Origin: Streptomyces sp. NBC_01244
Lineage (GTDB): Bacteria; Actinomycetota; Actinomycetes; Streptomycetales; Streptomycetaceae
Assembly (NCBI RefSeq): GCF_035987325.1
Contig: NZ_CP108488.1
Span: forward strand, 682,001 to 746,000
Length of the DNA stretch: 64,000 nt
Reading direction: 5' to 3'
This document shows, one piece after another, positions 52,245-59,469 of the stretch. Below the pieces are notes generated by a model, which worked only from the letters and a program-made list of their open reading frames with translations, ran no database searches and was not told the origin of the DNA. The position numbers were made by a program, and so were the translations under genes. Positions within the stretch are counted from its first letter, which is position 1, and every line of letters begins with the position of its first letter.

Positions 52245-53252
52245 GTGACCCGCATGGGGAACGAACGCCGACTGTTCACGCTGCTGATCTGCCTGGTACT
52301 CGGCGCCGGGCTGACCGCCGCCGTACTGGGGGCCGCGCGCGCGGGCGGGCCGCACCCGCCGGCCGGTGCGGACGGGCCCGTGCCGTCCGACTTCGTGGAC
52401 TTCCGGGAGGTCCCGCCCGGGCCCCCCGAGCCTTCCGCGGCCGGTCCGCAGGCTTCCACGGGCCGGGTGTCGGTGGATTGCGGCCGCAACGAGGAGGGCC
52501 ACTACAACGAGGACAACCTCGTCGTCTCCCCCGGCCTGCGCTCCGGCGCCCACCACACGCACGGCTACGTCGGGAACCTGTCCACGGACGCCTTCTCCAC
52601 CGATGCCTCCCTGGACGCGGCCGCCACCAGCTGCGCGGGCGGGGACCGTTCCGCGTACTACTGGCCGGTGCTGCGCCGTACGGACCGTCCGGGTGAGCGG
52701 CCGCACGAGGGATCCGCGGGGCACGGCAACGCGGGCGCGATCCTGCCGGAGGCGGCGGTGTCGGTGGAGTTCCTCGGCAGTCCGGTGAGCAAGGTGGTGG
52801 CGATGCCCCGGTTCCTGGGCGCGCTGACCGGTGACGCGGTGGCCTTCACCGCGGACTCCGACGAGGACGTGCGGGCCCGCTGGGGCTGTTCGGGCTCCCC
52901 CGACCGGTCCACCACCCGCTATCCGCGCTGCCCCGAGGGCGAGCGCCTCACCCGTACGCTCACCTTCCCCAGCTGCTGGAACGGCCTGGACACCGCGAGC
53001 CCCGGGCACCGGTCGCACCTGCGCTTCCCGGCGGCGAACGGTGTCTGCCCGCAGGACACCTTCCCCGTGCCGCGCTTGCGGATCTCCCTCGCCTACGACG
53101 TGCCCGAGGGGGCGCCCATCGCGCTCGACTCCTTCCCGGAACAGCGGCACAGCCCCGAGACCGACCACGGGATGTTCGTGAACGTGATGACCGGCCCGCG
53201 GATGGACGAGGTCGTGGACTGCCTCAACCAGGGCCGCGCCTGCCGCACCTGA
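52245..53252 (+). CDS. Secreted/anchored DUF1996-type protein
   Basis: A 335-residue protein with one N-terminal hydrophobic helix (LFTLLICLVLGAGLTAAVLGAARA) and a DUF1996-type domain: GAHHTHGYVGNLSTDAFST, TSCAGGDRSAYYWPVLRR, FPSCWNGLDTASPGHRSHL and FPVPRLRISLAYDV. The family is known from fungi and actinobacteria. Conserved HTH/His and Cys positions suggest metal or glycan binding, but function is unknown. An ATG at 52254 is an alternative start. It lies upstream of an ECF sigma/anti-sigma pair transcribed in the same direction. Confidence 0.82.
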   Translation: MTRMGNERRLFTLLICLVLGAGLTAAVLGAARAGGPHPPAGADGPVPSDFVDFREVPPGPPEPSAAGPQASTGRVSVDCGRNEEGHYNEDNLVVSPGLRSGAHHTHGYVGNLSTDAFSTDASLDAAATSCAGGDRSAYYWPVLRRTDRPGERPHEGSAGHGNAGAILPEAAVSVEFLGSPVSKVVAMPRFLGALTGDAVAFTADSDEDVRARWGCSGSPDRSTTRYPRCPEGERLTRTLTFPSCWNGLDTASPGHRSHLRFPAANGVCPQDTFPVPRLRISLAYDVPEGAPIALDSFPEQRHSPETDHGMFVNVMTGPRMDEVVDCLNQGRACRT

Positions 53253-53295
53253 GCGGCGGCGCGAACCACCGGCTCCCGGGTGACGCAGGTCACGT

Positions 53296-53322
53296 GAACC
53301 CGGTGCCCGTGGGTGGCGTGTT
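53296..53322 (+). promoter_or_regulatory. ECF-type promoter (GAACC-N16-CGTGTT)
   Basis: GAACC (53296-53300), 16 bases, then CGTGTT (53317-53322), about 40 bases before the ECF sigma start. The form fits group ECF promoters with GAAC -35 and CGT -10, so positive autoregulation is likely. Confidence 0.55.
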
Positions 53323-53362
53323 CTGACCGCACCAAAAAAGCGAGGAAGACGGAGAGGGTGAG

Positions 53363-53944
53363 ATGGCCGGACCACTGTGGCCCCGCACGCGGCGGGGCTC
53401 GACCGACGAGGCACTGATCAAGTCCGTGTACGAGGAGCACGGTCACGCCCTGCTCGCGTACGCGACCCGGCTGACCGGCGACCGGGCCGCGGCCGAGGAC
53501 ATCGTCCAGGAGACCCTGATCAGGGCCTGGCGCCACTCCGAGGTCCTGGTGAACGGGAAGGGTTCCGTACGCGGCTGGCTGCTCACGGTGGCCCGCAACA
53601 TCATCACCGACCGGTACCGGGCGAAGGCGGCCCGGCCGCCGGAGGTGTCCGGATCGCCCGCCCATCCGCCGGTGGAGGCGGACCACGCCGACGCCGTGGT
53701 GGACACGATGACCGTCCTGGGTGCCCTGGACCAGCTGTCACCGGAACACCGGGACGTGCTGACGGAGTTGTACTACCGCCAGCAGAGCGTCGCCGAGGCG
53801 GCCGACGCCCTCGGCATCCCGGCCGGCACGGTGAAATCGCGCTCGCACTACGCGCTCAAGGCGCTCAGAGAAGTCTTCAGGGACAGCACACGCACGGGCG
53901 GCCCGTCTCCGCGGCCCGGCGGACTGCAGGAGGTGGTGGCATGA
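53363..53944 (+). CDS. ECF sigma factor (SigL/SigM-like)
   Basis: A 193-residue ECF sigma: region 2 ALLAYATRLTGDRAAAEDIVQETLIRAWRHSEVL then VRGWLLTVARNIITDRYRAKAARPPEV; region 4 LDQLSPEHRDVLTELYYRQQSVAEAADALGIPAGTVKSRSHYALKALREVF. These match the redox/stress-type ECF with a downstream zinc anti-sigma. It overlaps the anti-sigma start by 4 bases. A GAACC-N16-CGTGTT promoter just upstream suggests autoregulation. Confidence 0.92.
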   Translation: MAGPLWPRTRRGSTDEALIKSVYEEHGHALLAYATRLTGDRAAAEDIVQETLIRAWRHSEVLVNGKGSVRGWLLTVARNIITDRYRAKAARPPEVSGSPAHPPVEADHADAVVDTMTVLGALDQLSPEHRDVLTELYYRQQSVAEAADALGIPAGTVKSRSHYALKALREVFRDSTRTGGPSPRPGGLQEVVA

Positions 53945-54663
53945 ACGGGCAGCGGCACGAGGAGGAACTGCTCGGCCCGTACGTTCTCGGCGTCCTGGAC
54001 GACGCGGAGGTCCGCCGGGTCGAGGAACACGTGGACGGCTGCGTGCAGTGCCGTCAGGAGGTGACGGCTTTGCGCGAGATGGAGGCGGCGCTGGGCGAGG
54101 TGCCCCCCGAGGCGTTCCTCGACGGCCCGCCGCAGGGCGGAGACCTGCTGCTCCAGCGCACCCTGCGCCAGATGCGCCAGGAGGTCGACGGGGCGCGGCG
54201 GCGCCGCACCGTCTTCACGGGACTGGCCGTGGCGGCCTCGTTGACCGCCGTCTTCTGGGCCGGTACGCAGCTGGGCGGCGGGAGCACAGGCGTCGAGGCC
54301 CGGCCGCAGCCGCCGGTCTCGGCCGAACCGTCCGCGCCGCCGGCGGGAACCAAGGTGGCCTCCGCGACGGATGCGGGCACCGGCGCGCGGATGACCGTAC
54401 AGGTGACCCCGGCGGCCAAGTGGGTACGGGTGCGCGCCGCGGTGACGGGGATCCCGGCGGGCGAGCGCTGCCGGATCGTCGTGGTCTCCCGGGACGGTAC
54501 GCGCACCACGGCGGGCGGCTGGGTGGTGGGCACCGCGGCGCACGGCGAGGGCAAGGGCGCGGCGCTGGACGGCTCGGCGGCGGTGGACCCGGCGGACGTC
54601 CGGGCGGTCCTGGTGGAGAACGAGTCGGGCACGGCGTTCGTGTCCGTACCGGTGCCCACGTAG
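53941..54663 (+). CDS. Zinc-finger anti-sigma factor
   Basis: A 240-residue membrane anti-sigma factor. N-terminal zinc motif HVDGCVQC (HX3CX2C, about 29-36), one transmembrane helix (about 85-105, FTGLAVAASLTAVFWAGTQL), and an extracellular C-terminal domain (GARMTVQVTPAAKWVRVRAAVTGIPAGERCRIVVVSRDGT) of the kind fused to mycobacterial RslA-like proteins. Translationally coupled to the sigma gene, so it should bind and silence it until a redox or envelope signal arrives. Confidence 0.9.
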   Translation: MNGQRHEEELLGPYVLGVLDDAEVRRVEEHVDGCVQCRQEVTALREMEAALGEVPPEAFLDGPPQGGDLLLQRTLRQMRQEVDGARRRRTVFTGLAVAASLTAVFWAGTQLGGGSTGVEARPQPPVSAEPSAPPAGTKVASATDAGTGARMTVQVTPAAKWVRVRAAVTGIPAGERCRIVVVSRDGTRTTAGGWVVGTAAHGEGKGAALDGSAAVDPADVRAVLVENESGTAFVSVPVPT

Positions 54664-54741
54664 TTGATCCGGCGCCGCGTCGACCCCGCGCCGCGCCGCG
54701 CGGCGGAGGTCACGAACGTGACGGAGGTCGCGAAACGTGAC

Positions 54742-54774
54742 GGAGCCCGGGAGCATGTCCAGCTCCCGGGCTCC
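54742..54774. terminator. 13-bp hairpin between anti-sigma gene and the ncRNA locus
   Basis: GGAGCCCGGGAGC (54742-54754), loop ATGTCCA, GCTCCCGGGCTCC (54762-54774). It would terminate the rightward anti-sigma transcript and the leftward transcript that carries the permuted tRNA-like modules. Confidence 0.75.
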
Positions 54775-54811
54775 AGCTTGCCACCCATTTGCGCACACCG
54801 GCGGCGTTTAA

Positions 54812-54919
54812 GAGCCGCGGGTCATCTTGAGATCGACGTGTTCTGCCGTTGAACTACAGCGCCACGCAAGAGGCGCCGAGGGGACTTGAACCCCCATCCG
54901 TCGATGTTCGCCCGCGCTC
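54812..54919 (-). ncRNA. Permuted tRNA-like module B
   Basis: Read on the minus strand, a tRNA 3' half precedes its 5' half. The 3' half has anticodon-stem strand CGACG (54903-54899), a short variable part, T-arm GGGGG-TTCAAGT-CCCCT (54895-54879) and acceptor CGGCGCC (54878-54872). After an 8-base cap (TCTTGCGT) comes the 5' half: acceptor GGCGCTG (54863-54857), T8-A9, D-arm GTTC-AACGGCA-GAAC, anticodon-stem CGTCG (54838-54834) and loop ATCTCAA. Acceptor strands pair 7 bp (one G-T), and anticodon strands pair 5-6 bp. Outside, GAGC-GCGGG (54919-54911) pairs with CCCGC-g-GCTC (54821-54812), a further 9 bp. So the module is closed at the acceptor end and open towards the anticodon side: a permuted tRNA-like fold. 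No CCA is encoded. Confidence 0.7.
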
Positions 54920-54941
54920 GGTCGATCCGGTGTTCGGCGGC

Positions 54942-55077
54942 GAATACTGAGACTGGAGCGAGAATCTGAGTTTGACGGGGCCGCCTCTGCCGGGCTTGGG
55001 CCACCCCCGCACGTGGTGCGGGGGGAGGGATTCGAACCCCCAACTGACACCCCTCGATCAGCTTCAACATCAGTTTC
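54942..55077 (-). ncRNA. Permuted tRNA-like module A
   Basis: Same order as module B. The 3' half (55056-55014) has anticodon-stem strand GGGGT (55053-55049 region), variable part GTCAGTT, T-arm GGGGG-TTCGAAT-CCCTC, acceptor CCCCCGC, A, CCA (55016-55014). Only 3 bases (CGT) later the 5' half begins (55010-54971): acceptor GCGGGGG, T8-G9, a Leu-like D-arm (GCC CAAGCCCGGCAGA GGC), anticodon-stem GCCCC and loop GTCAAAC with CAA in anticodon position. Acceptor strands pair perfectly; with the cap they form a 9-bp hairpin, CCCCCGCAC-CAC-GTGCGGGGG. Outside the anticodon stem, GAAgCTGA (55065-55058) pairs with TCAGaTTC (54969-54962), and GAAACTGA (55077-55070) can pair with TCAGTaTTC (54950-54942). 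It lies in the 3' UTR of the gene at 55130. Confidence 0.7.
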
Positions 55078-55096
55078 AGCTTGCGCTCATCGCGCA

Positions 55097-55117
55097 CCCT
55101 CCGCTCGCGACGGAGGG
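55097..55117 (-). other. Small hairpins at the 5' side of the tRNA-like RNA
   Basis: CCCTCCG/CGGAGGG with a 7-base loop (55097-55117). Directly after it on the minus strand TGCGC-GATGA-GCGCA (55096-55082) forms a second hairpin. They separate the stop of the conserved protein gene from module A and may define the 5' end of the processed RNA. Confidence 0.6.
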
Positions 55118-55129
55118 CGAATGTGGGGG

Positions 55130-55861
55130 CTACCGGAAGAGGTAGCCGAATACCGCGTCACCGATCCGCTGGTCGGTGACCTCGCTGTTGTTCGCCTCCT
55201 CGCGGGCGAACTTGACGGACTGCTGGAGCTTCTCGACCCGGTCGAGGAGCTCGTTGACCCGCCGGGCGGGCAGCGCGCCGGAGAACTTCACCGTGGTCCA
55301 GTAGCCGACCGCCACGTCCTCGTAGTACACCTCGACCTGCGCCGGGTGCTTCTCCGTGGCCTCGGCCTTCACGTGGTTGCGCGGGACCTTCTTCGTACGG
55401 ATGGTCCGCACCGGGTCCGTCTTCCACGCGTCCGTCGAGGGGTCCAGGTTCCACGACTCGGAGGCGTCGAGCACCGGCAGCTTGCGCACGAAGGTGTGCA
55501 GGTCGGTGAGCTGCTTCTCCAGGAACAGCAGGTACGGGACGGGCACCTGGGGCAGCAGGACCGTGCCGTCGACCACCACGTCCGCGACCGCGGACCGGTT
55601 CGCCCAGTCCTTCGTCGCGGTCACGTCGAAGAGCCGGGTGAGGGTCGAGGCGGTCGCCCGCAGGGCGTCCTCGGCCTTGATCTGGACCCGGGTGGACTCG
55701 GGCGGGAGCTGCTCGCCCTCCTCGTCCTTGGGCTGGTAGGTCCGGGAGATGCCGGCCAGCAGGGCGGGCTTCTGCACGTCCTGGTGAGCCTGGGTGAGCT
55801 CCTGGAGGGCCTTGGACTTGACGCCCTTTTCGACTGCGATGATCTGATTCAGCTTCGGCAC
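55130..55861 (-). CDS. Conserved protein of unknown function (DUF7873-like) upstream of the tRNA-like RNAs
   Basis: A 243-residue soluble protein, Lys/Glu-rich with no signal or membrane segment. Features: an N-terminal helix LNQIIAVEKGVKSKALQELTQAHQDVQKPALLAGISRTYQPKDEEGEQLPPES, a middle KDWANRSAVADVVVDGTVLLPQVPVPYLLFLEKQL, and an end VNELLDRVEKLQQSVKFAREEANNSEV (coiled-coil-like). I believe it belongs to a broadly conserved family (possibly DUF7873), but I cannot assign a reaction. GTG start with only a weak ribosome site. It is transcribed towards the permuted tRNA-like modules, which begin about 10-50 bases after its stop, so it is a candidate RNA-binding or processing partner. This is inference. 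Confidence 0.75.
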   Translation of the reverse strand: MPKLNQIIAVEKGVKSKALQELTQAHQDVQKPALLAGISRTYQPKDEEGEQLPPESTRVQIKAEDALRATASTLTRLFDVTATKDWANRSAVADVVVDGTVLLPQVPVPYLLFLEKQLTDLHTFVRKLPVLDASESWNLDPSTDAWKTDPVRTIRTKKVPRNHVKAEATEKHPAQVEVYYEDVAVGYWTTVKFSGALPARRVNELLDRVEKLQQSVKFAREEANNSEVTDQRIGDAVFGYLFR

Positions 55862-55912
55862 ACGGCGAACCTAACAACCGCGCCCCGTCAGCACATCCGA
55901 TTAAAAAACGCA

Positions 55913-55943
55913 GCCCGCCCCCTCCTGCACCGAGGGGGCGGGC
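55913..55943 (-). terminator. Canonical intrinsic terminator of the conservon operon
   Basis: GCCCGCCCCCTC (55913-55924), 7-base loop, GAGGGGGCGGGC (55932-55943). On the minus strand the hairpin is followed within 4 bases by TTTTTT (55908-55903). It ends the cvn-P450 transcript and isolates the downstream conserved gene. Confidence 0.85.
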
Positions 55944-55951
55944 CTCCCCGG

Positions 55952-57187
55952 TCAGGCCAGGCGGACCGGGAGGTCGAAGAGGTCGTTCTGGGTGAGGATC
56001 GGCTTGTTGCGGAGTTCGGCCGCGGGGACGGCCAGGGTGAGGTCCGGGAAGCGGGCGTAGAGGGCCGGGAGGGCCACCAGGGCTTCCAGACGGGAGAGGG
56101 CCGCGCCGGGGCAGACGTGGGGGCCGTGACCGAAGGAGATGTGCCGGTTCGGGGTACGGGTGGCGTCGAACCGGCCCGCGGTCTCGCCGAACTGGGCCTC
56201 GTCGCGGCCGAGCGCTCCGAAGGAGACGATCAGGCCCTCGCCCTTGGGCAGGATCCGGTCGCCGACCTCCACGTCCTCGGTGGCGAAGCGGATCAGGACG
56301 TGCGAGGTGGGGCTGGACCAGCGCAGGGTCTCCTCGATGACGTTCTCCCAGGAGACCTCGCCCTTGAGGACGAGGGCGCGCTGCTCCGGGTGGGTCTCCA
56401 GGGCGACGACCGCGTTGACGATCAGGCTGATGGTGGTCTCGTGGCCGGCGGCGACGATCAGCTGGAGGGTGTTGGTGATCTCCTCGGTGCTGAGGTGGTC
56501 ACCGTCCTCGGAGGCCTCGATGAGGGCGCTGGTCAGGTCGTCGCCCGGGTTCTCGCGCTTGGCCTCGACGATGCGGGAGAACAGCGCGCCGAGGTCCGCC
56601 ATCATCTGCGGCACCTCCTCGGGCAGGGTCTGCGTGGAGAAGAACTTCTCGAACAGGGCCTTCAGGCGCGGGTGTTCCTCGGCGTCGACGCCCATCAGGT
56701 CGCTGATGACGTTCATCGGCAGCGGGTACGCGAACTGCGCCTTGAGGTCCACCGTCTCGCCGGCCGGCAGCCCGGCCAGCTTGTCCAGCATGCCGGCGGT
56801 CAGGGCCTCGATGCCGGCGCGCAGCTTCTCCACCCGGCACACGGTCAGGGCCTGCGCGACCAGGGTGCGCAGCCGGCGGTGGTCCTCGCCGTCCACGGTG
56901 AGCATCGAGCGGCCGGGGTTGGCGAGACCGATCAGCGGCCAGTCCATCGGGATCTCGCCGCGCTGCCAGGCGCCCCACACGTCGATGTCCTTGACGATCC
57001 GGGGATCGGTGAGCAGCTTGCGGGCCTCGGCGTGGTGCGTCACGGCGTACACGGCCACGTCACCGGGAAGGACCACCTGGACCAGGGGACCTGCGGCGCG
57101 CAGCGCGGCGCTCTCGGCGTCGAGGTCGGCGACGAAGGGGTCCAGGACGATGGCCGCGGGGCCGGAGTGGTCGATCGGGCACGTCAT
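55952..57187 (-). CDS. Cytochrome P450 (CYP154-like) of the conservon
   Basis: A 411-residue soluble P450 monooxygenase. I-helix AAGHETT (246-252) with the acid-alcohol pair, EXXR as EETLR (Glu286-Arg289), and heme loop SFGHGPHVCPG with Cys359. Its start overlaps the stop of the preceding P450 by 4 bases (ATGA). Two adjacent P450s after a cvnABCD set is known from Streptomyces conservons (CYP157/CYP154 pairs). It needs an external ferredoxin and reductase, none of which is nearby. Confidence 0.93.
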   Translation of the reverse strand: MTCPIDHSGPAAIVLDPFVADLDAESAALRAAGPLVQVVLPGDVAVYAVTHHAEARKLLTDPRIVKDIDVWGAWQRGEIPMDWPLIGLANPGRSMLTVDGEDHRRLRTLVAQALTVCRVEKLRAGIEALTAGMLDKLAGLPAGETVDLKAQFAYPLPMNVISDLMGVDAEEHPRLKALFEKFFSTQTLPEEVPQMMADLGALFSRIVEAKRENPGDDLTSALIEASEDGDHLSTEEITNTLQLIVAAGHETTISLIVNAVVALETHPEQRALVLKGEVSWENVIEETLRWSSPTSHVLIRFATEDVEVGDRILPKGEGLIVSFGALGRDEAQFGETAGRFDATRTPNRHISFGHGPHVCPGAALSRLEALVALPALYARFPDLTLAVPAAELRNKPILTQNDLFDLPVRLA

Positions 57188-58422
57188 CGGGTGGCTCCAA
57201 GGGCGGGGGTCGGGGTGTAGGTCACGGGCAGGGCGGTCAGCCCGCGCAGCCAGGGCGAGGGGCGGCGGGCCAGGTCCCCGGCGGGAACGGCGAGGTCCAC
57301 GTCGGGCAGCCGGTCGAGGAGCACCTCGATGCCGGTGCGCGCGATGACCTCGGCGACCTCCTGGGCGGGGAAGGGGCAGCGGTGTTCGCCGTGCCCGAAG
57401 GAGAAGAAGGCGTTGTTGCCGCCGGTCAGCTCTCCGGCGTCGGTGCGCACGTGCGGGTCTGCGTTGGCGGCGCCGATGCCGAGCAGGACGAGGTCGCCCC
57501 CGGCGATGCGCTGTCCGCCCAGGTGGGTGTCGCGGGAGGTCCAGCGGCCGGCCACGTTCTGGGTGGGGGTGTCCTCCCACAACACCTCGTTCATGGCCTC
57601 TCCGACGCTGTGCCGGCCGCCCGCCAGGGAGGCGGCGAAACGGTCGTCGGTGAGCATGAGGCGCAGGGAGTTGCCGATCCAGTCGGCGGTGGGCTGGTGG
57701 CCCGCGGCCATCATGACCATGAGGTCCTGGGCGACCTCCTCCACGGTGAATCCGGACCGGTTGGCGAGCATCCGGGAGACCACGTCGGTTCCGGGCTCGG
57801 CGAGTTTGGCGGAGAGCAGCGCGAACATCGACTCGGCGAGGTGCTGCTGGCCGGCCAGGGCGCCCTCCCGCCCGTTGATCATGTCGTTCATGGCGCGCAC
57901 GAGTCCGGGGCCCTGCGCGTCGGAGAACCCGTAGAGGCGGGCGAGGACGCGCAGCGGCAGCAGCATGGCGTACTCGCCGACGATGTCGCAGGAGCCCTTG
58001 CCGCACAGTTCGTCGATCAGCTCGTCGGCGAACCGCTCGGCGTGCCCTTTGAGTTCGAAGGGGTCGACGGCTTCGAGGGCCTCGGAGATGACGGCGGCCC
58101 GCTCGCGGTGGCGTTCGCCGACGGTGTAGAGGATCGACGGCTGGCGGCGGCCGATCATCGGGAGCAGCGGCCAGTCGGCGGGGATGCGGTCCCACTGGTT
58201 CCACAGTTCGGAGTCCCGGGAGAAGAGCACGGGGTCGCTGGTGACCTGGTGCAGTTCGCGGTAGCCGAGGACCAGCCAGGCCGGAACGTCTCCGTCGAGG
58301 ACGACCGGGGCGACGGCGCCGTGGTCGCGGCGCATCTCCCGGTACAGCTCGGCGGGGTCGGTCTGGAACCGGGGGCCGCCGAGGTAGACGGGCTGGTGCT
58401 CGGGGGCGGCGGGGCAGGTCAC
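57184..58422 (-). CDS. Cytochrome P450 lacking the EXXR arginine (CYP157-like)
   Basis: A 412-residue P450 whose K-helix motif reads NEVLWEDTPTQ, so Glu279 is followed by Trp282 where Arg is expected. The I-helix is AAGHQPTADW (Gln in place of the usual acid). The heme loop is intact: FFSFGHGEHRCP with Cys349. CYP157 enzymes of Streptomyces conservons are known for such EXXR changes, so this is probably that family. GTG start overlapping the CvnD stop by 4 bases. It may be catalytically unusual or serve a non-oxygenase role. Confidence 0.92.
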   Translation of the reverse strand: MTCPAAPEHQPVYLGGPRFQTDPAELYREMRRDHGAVAPVVLDGDVPAWLVLGYRELHQVTSDPVLFSRDSELWNQWDRIPADWPLLPMIGRRQPSILYTVGERHRERAAVISEALEAVDPFELKGHAERFADELIDELCGKGSCDIVGEYAMLLPLRVLARLYGFSDAQGPGLVRAMNDMINGREGALAGQQHLAESMFALLSAKLAEPGTDVVSRMLANRSGFTVEEVAQDLMVMMAAGHQPTADWIGNSLRLMLTDDRFAASLAGGRHSVGEAMNEVLWEDTPTQNVAGRWTSRDTHLGGQRIAGGDLVLLGIGAANADPHVRTDAGELTGGNNAFFSFGHGEHRCPFPAQEVAEVIARTGIEVLLDRLPDVDLAVPAGDLARRPSPWLRGLTALPVTYTPTPALGATR

Positions 58423-59126
58423 GGGGTGGGCTCCGGGGTCTGGGACAGGGGGCTCGGCTGGAGGCTCGGCCGGGTGATGGACAGCGCGGCCGTCTGGAGG
58501 TGCTGGACGAGGGAGATCAGGACCTGCTTGCTGGACTCCCGGGAGCGCGCGTCGCAGAACACCAGCGGGATGGCGTCCGGCAGGTCGAGGGCGGCGCGGA
58601 TCTGCTCCGGGGTGTGCTCGGGGCCGCCGAAGTCGTTGCAGGCCACGACGAAGGGCGTGCCGTGGTGTTCGAGCCGGTCGATGGCGTACCAGGAGTCCGC
58701 CAGGCGCCGGGTGTCGACGAGGACGACGGCGCCGAGGGTGCCGGAGAAGAGCCGGTCCCACAGGAACCAGAACCGTTCCTGGCCGGGGGCGCCGAACAGG
58801 TAGAGCACGTTGCGGGCGTCGAGGGTGATGCGCCCGAAGTCGAAGGCCACGGTGGTGGCGCTCTTCCCGGCGATCCCCTGGGTGTCGTCCACGGCCTCGC
58901 CGGCCTTGGTCATGGTCTCTTCGGTGTTCAGCGGGCGGATCTCGCTGACCGACCGGACCATCGTGGTCTTGCCGACGCCGAAGCCGCCCACGATGACGAT
59001 CTTCAGTCCGTTGTCGGCCGTGCTGCGCAGTGCCTGGCGGGGCCGGAGCGGTTCGGCCCCCAGGGGCGCGGCGCTCGTCGGCGACGCGGCTTCGGGGATC
59101 GTCGCGTCAGAGATTGCGGAGTCCAA
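58419..59126 (-). CDS. cvnD: Conservon GTPase-like protein CvnD
   Basis: A 235-residue small Ras-like GTPase/ATP-binding protein. Walker A is VIVGGFGVGKTTMV (about 44-57), switch and DxxG-like regions are VAFDFGRITLDARNVLYLFGAPGQERF, and ACNDFGG takes the NKxD position. I place the start at TTG 59126, inside the CvnC 3' end (a 20-base overlap), because no ATG or GTG in frame precedes the G-domain; this is uncertain. CvnD interacts with the CvnA-C complex, forming a membrane heterocomplex resembling eukaryotic G-protein signalling. Confidence 0.88.
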   Translation of the reverse strand: MDSAISDATIPEAASPTSAAPLGAEPLRPRQALRSTADNGLKIVIVGGFGVGKTTMVRSVSEIRPLNTEETMTKAGEAVDDTQGIAGKSATTVAFDFGRITLDARNVLYLFGAPGQERFWFLWDRLFSGTLGAVVLVDTRRLADSWYAIDRLEHHGTPFVVACNDFGGPEHTPEQIRAALDLPDAIPLVFCDARSRESSKQVLISLVQHLQTAALSITRPSLQPSPLSQTPEPTP

Positions 59127-59469
59127 CGAGCACCTGCTCCAGGATGTCGGGGTCGGTAAAGCTGTACGCGGAGTTCGCCGTACGCGGGTGCCGGGCGCGG
59201 ATCCGTCCGGTGGCGAGCAGGTCGGCCAGCAGGATCCGTACGATCGAGACCGGGAGTCCGAGCTCGGCCGCGATCTCCACGACGGCCGTGGGGAACTGGC
59301 ACATCCGCAGGATCGCCGCGTGTTCGGACTGCATGCCGGGCACCGGATCGCTTTCGGCGACGACCAGGGTGACCAGGTCGAAGACATCGGATCCGGAGCG
59401 GCTGCGGCCACCGGTGAGGGTGTAGAGCCGGTCCGGCGAATCGTCCCGGCCCGGCCGGGGCCGGCTCAT
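59107..59469 (-). CDS. cvnC: Conservon DUF742 protein CvnC
   Basis: A 120-residue winged-helix-like DUF742 protein: RLYTLTGGRSRSGSDVFDLVTLVVAESDP...AAILRMCQFPTAVVEIAAELGLPVSIVRILLADLLATGRI, the family pattern. It is the third component of the conservon. ATG 59469 overlaps the CvnB stop by 4 bases. Confidence 0.92.
   Translation of the reverse strand: MSRPRPGRDDSPDRLYTLTGGRSRSGSDVFDLVTLVVAESDPVPGMQSEHAAILRMCQFPTAVVEIAAELGLPVSIVRILLADLLATGRIRARHPRTANSAYSFTDPDILEQVLVGLRNL

Noticed and set aside
54827..55056. Ordinary tRNA genes
   Set aside because: Reading either T-arm with the D-arm that lies before it in conventional order leaves acceptor strands (GCGGGGG with CGGCGCC) unpaired. Only the permuted pairing is complete.
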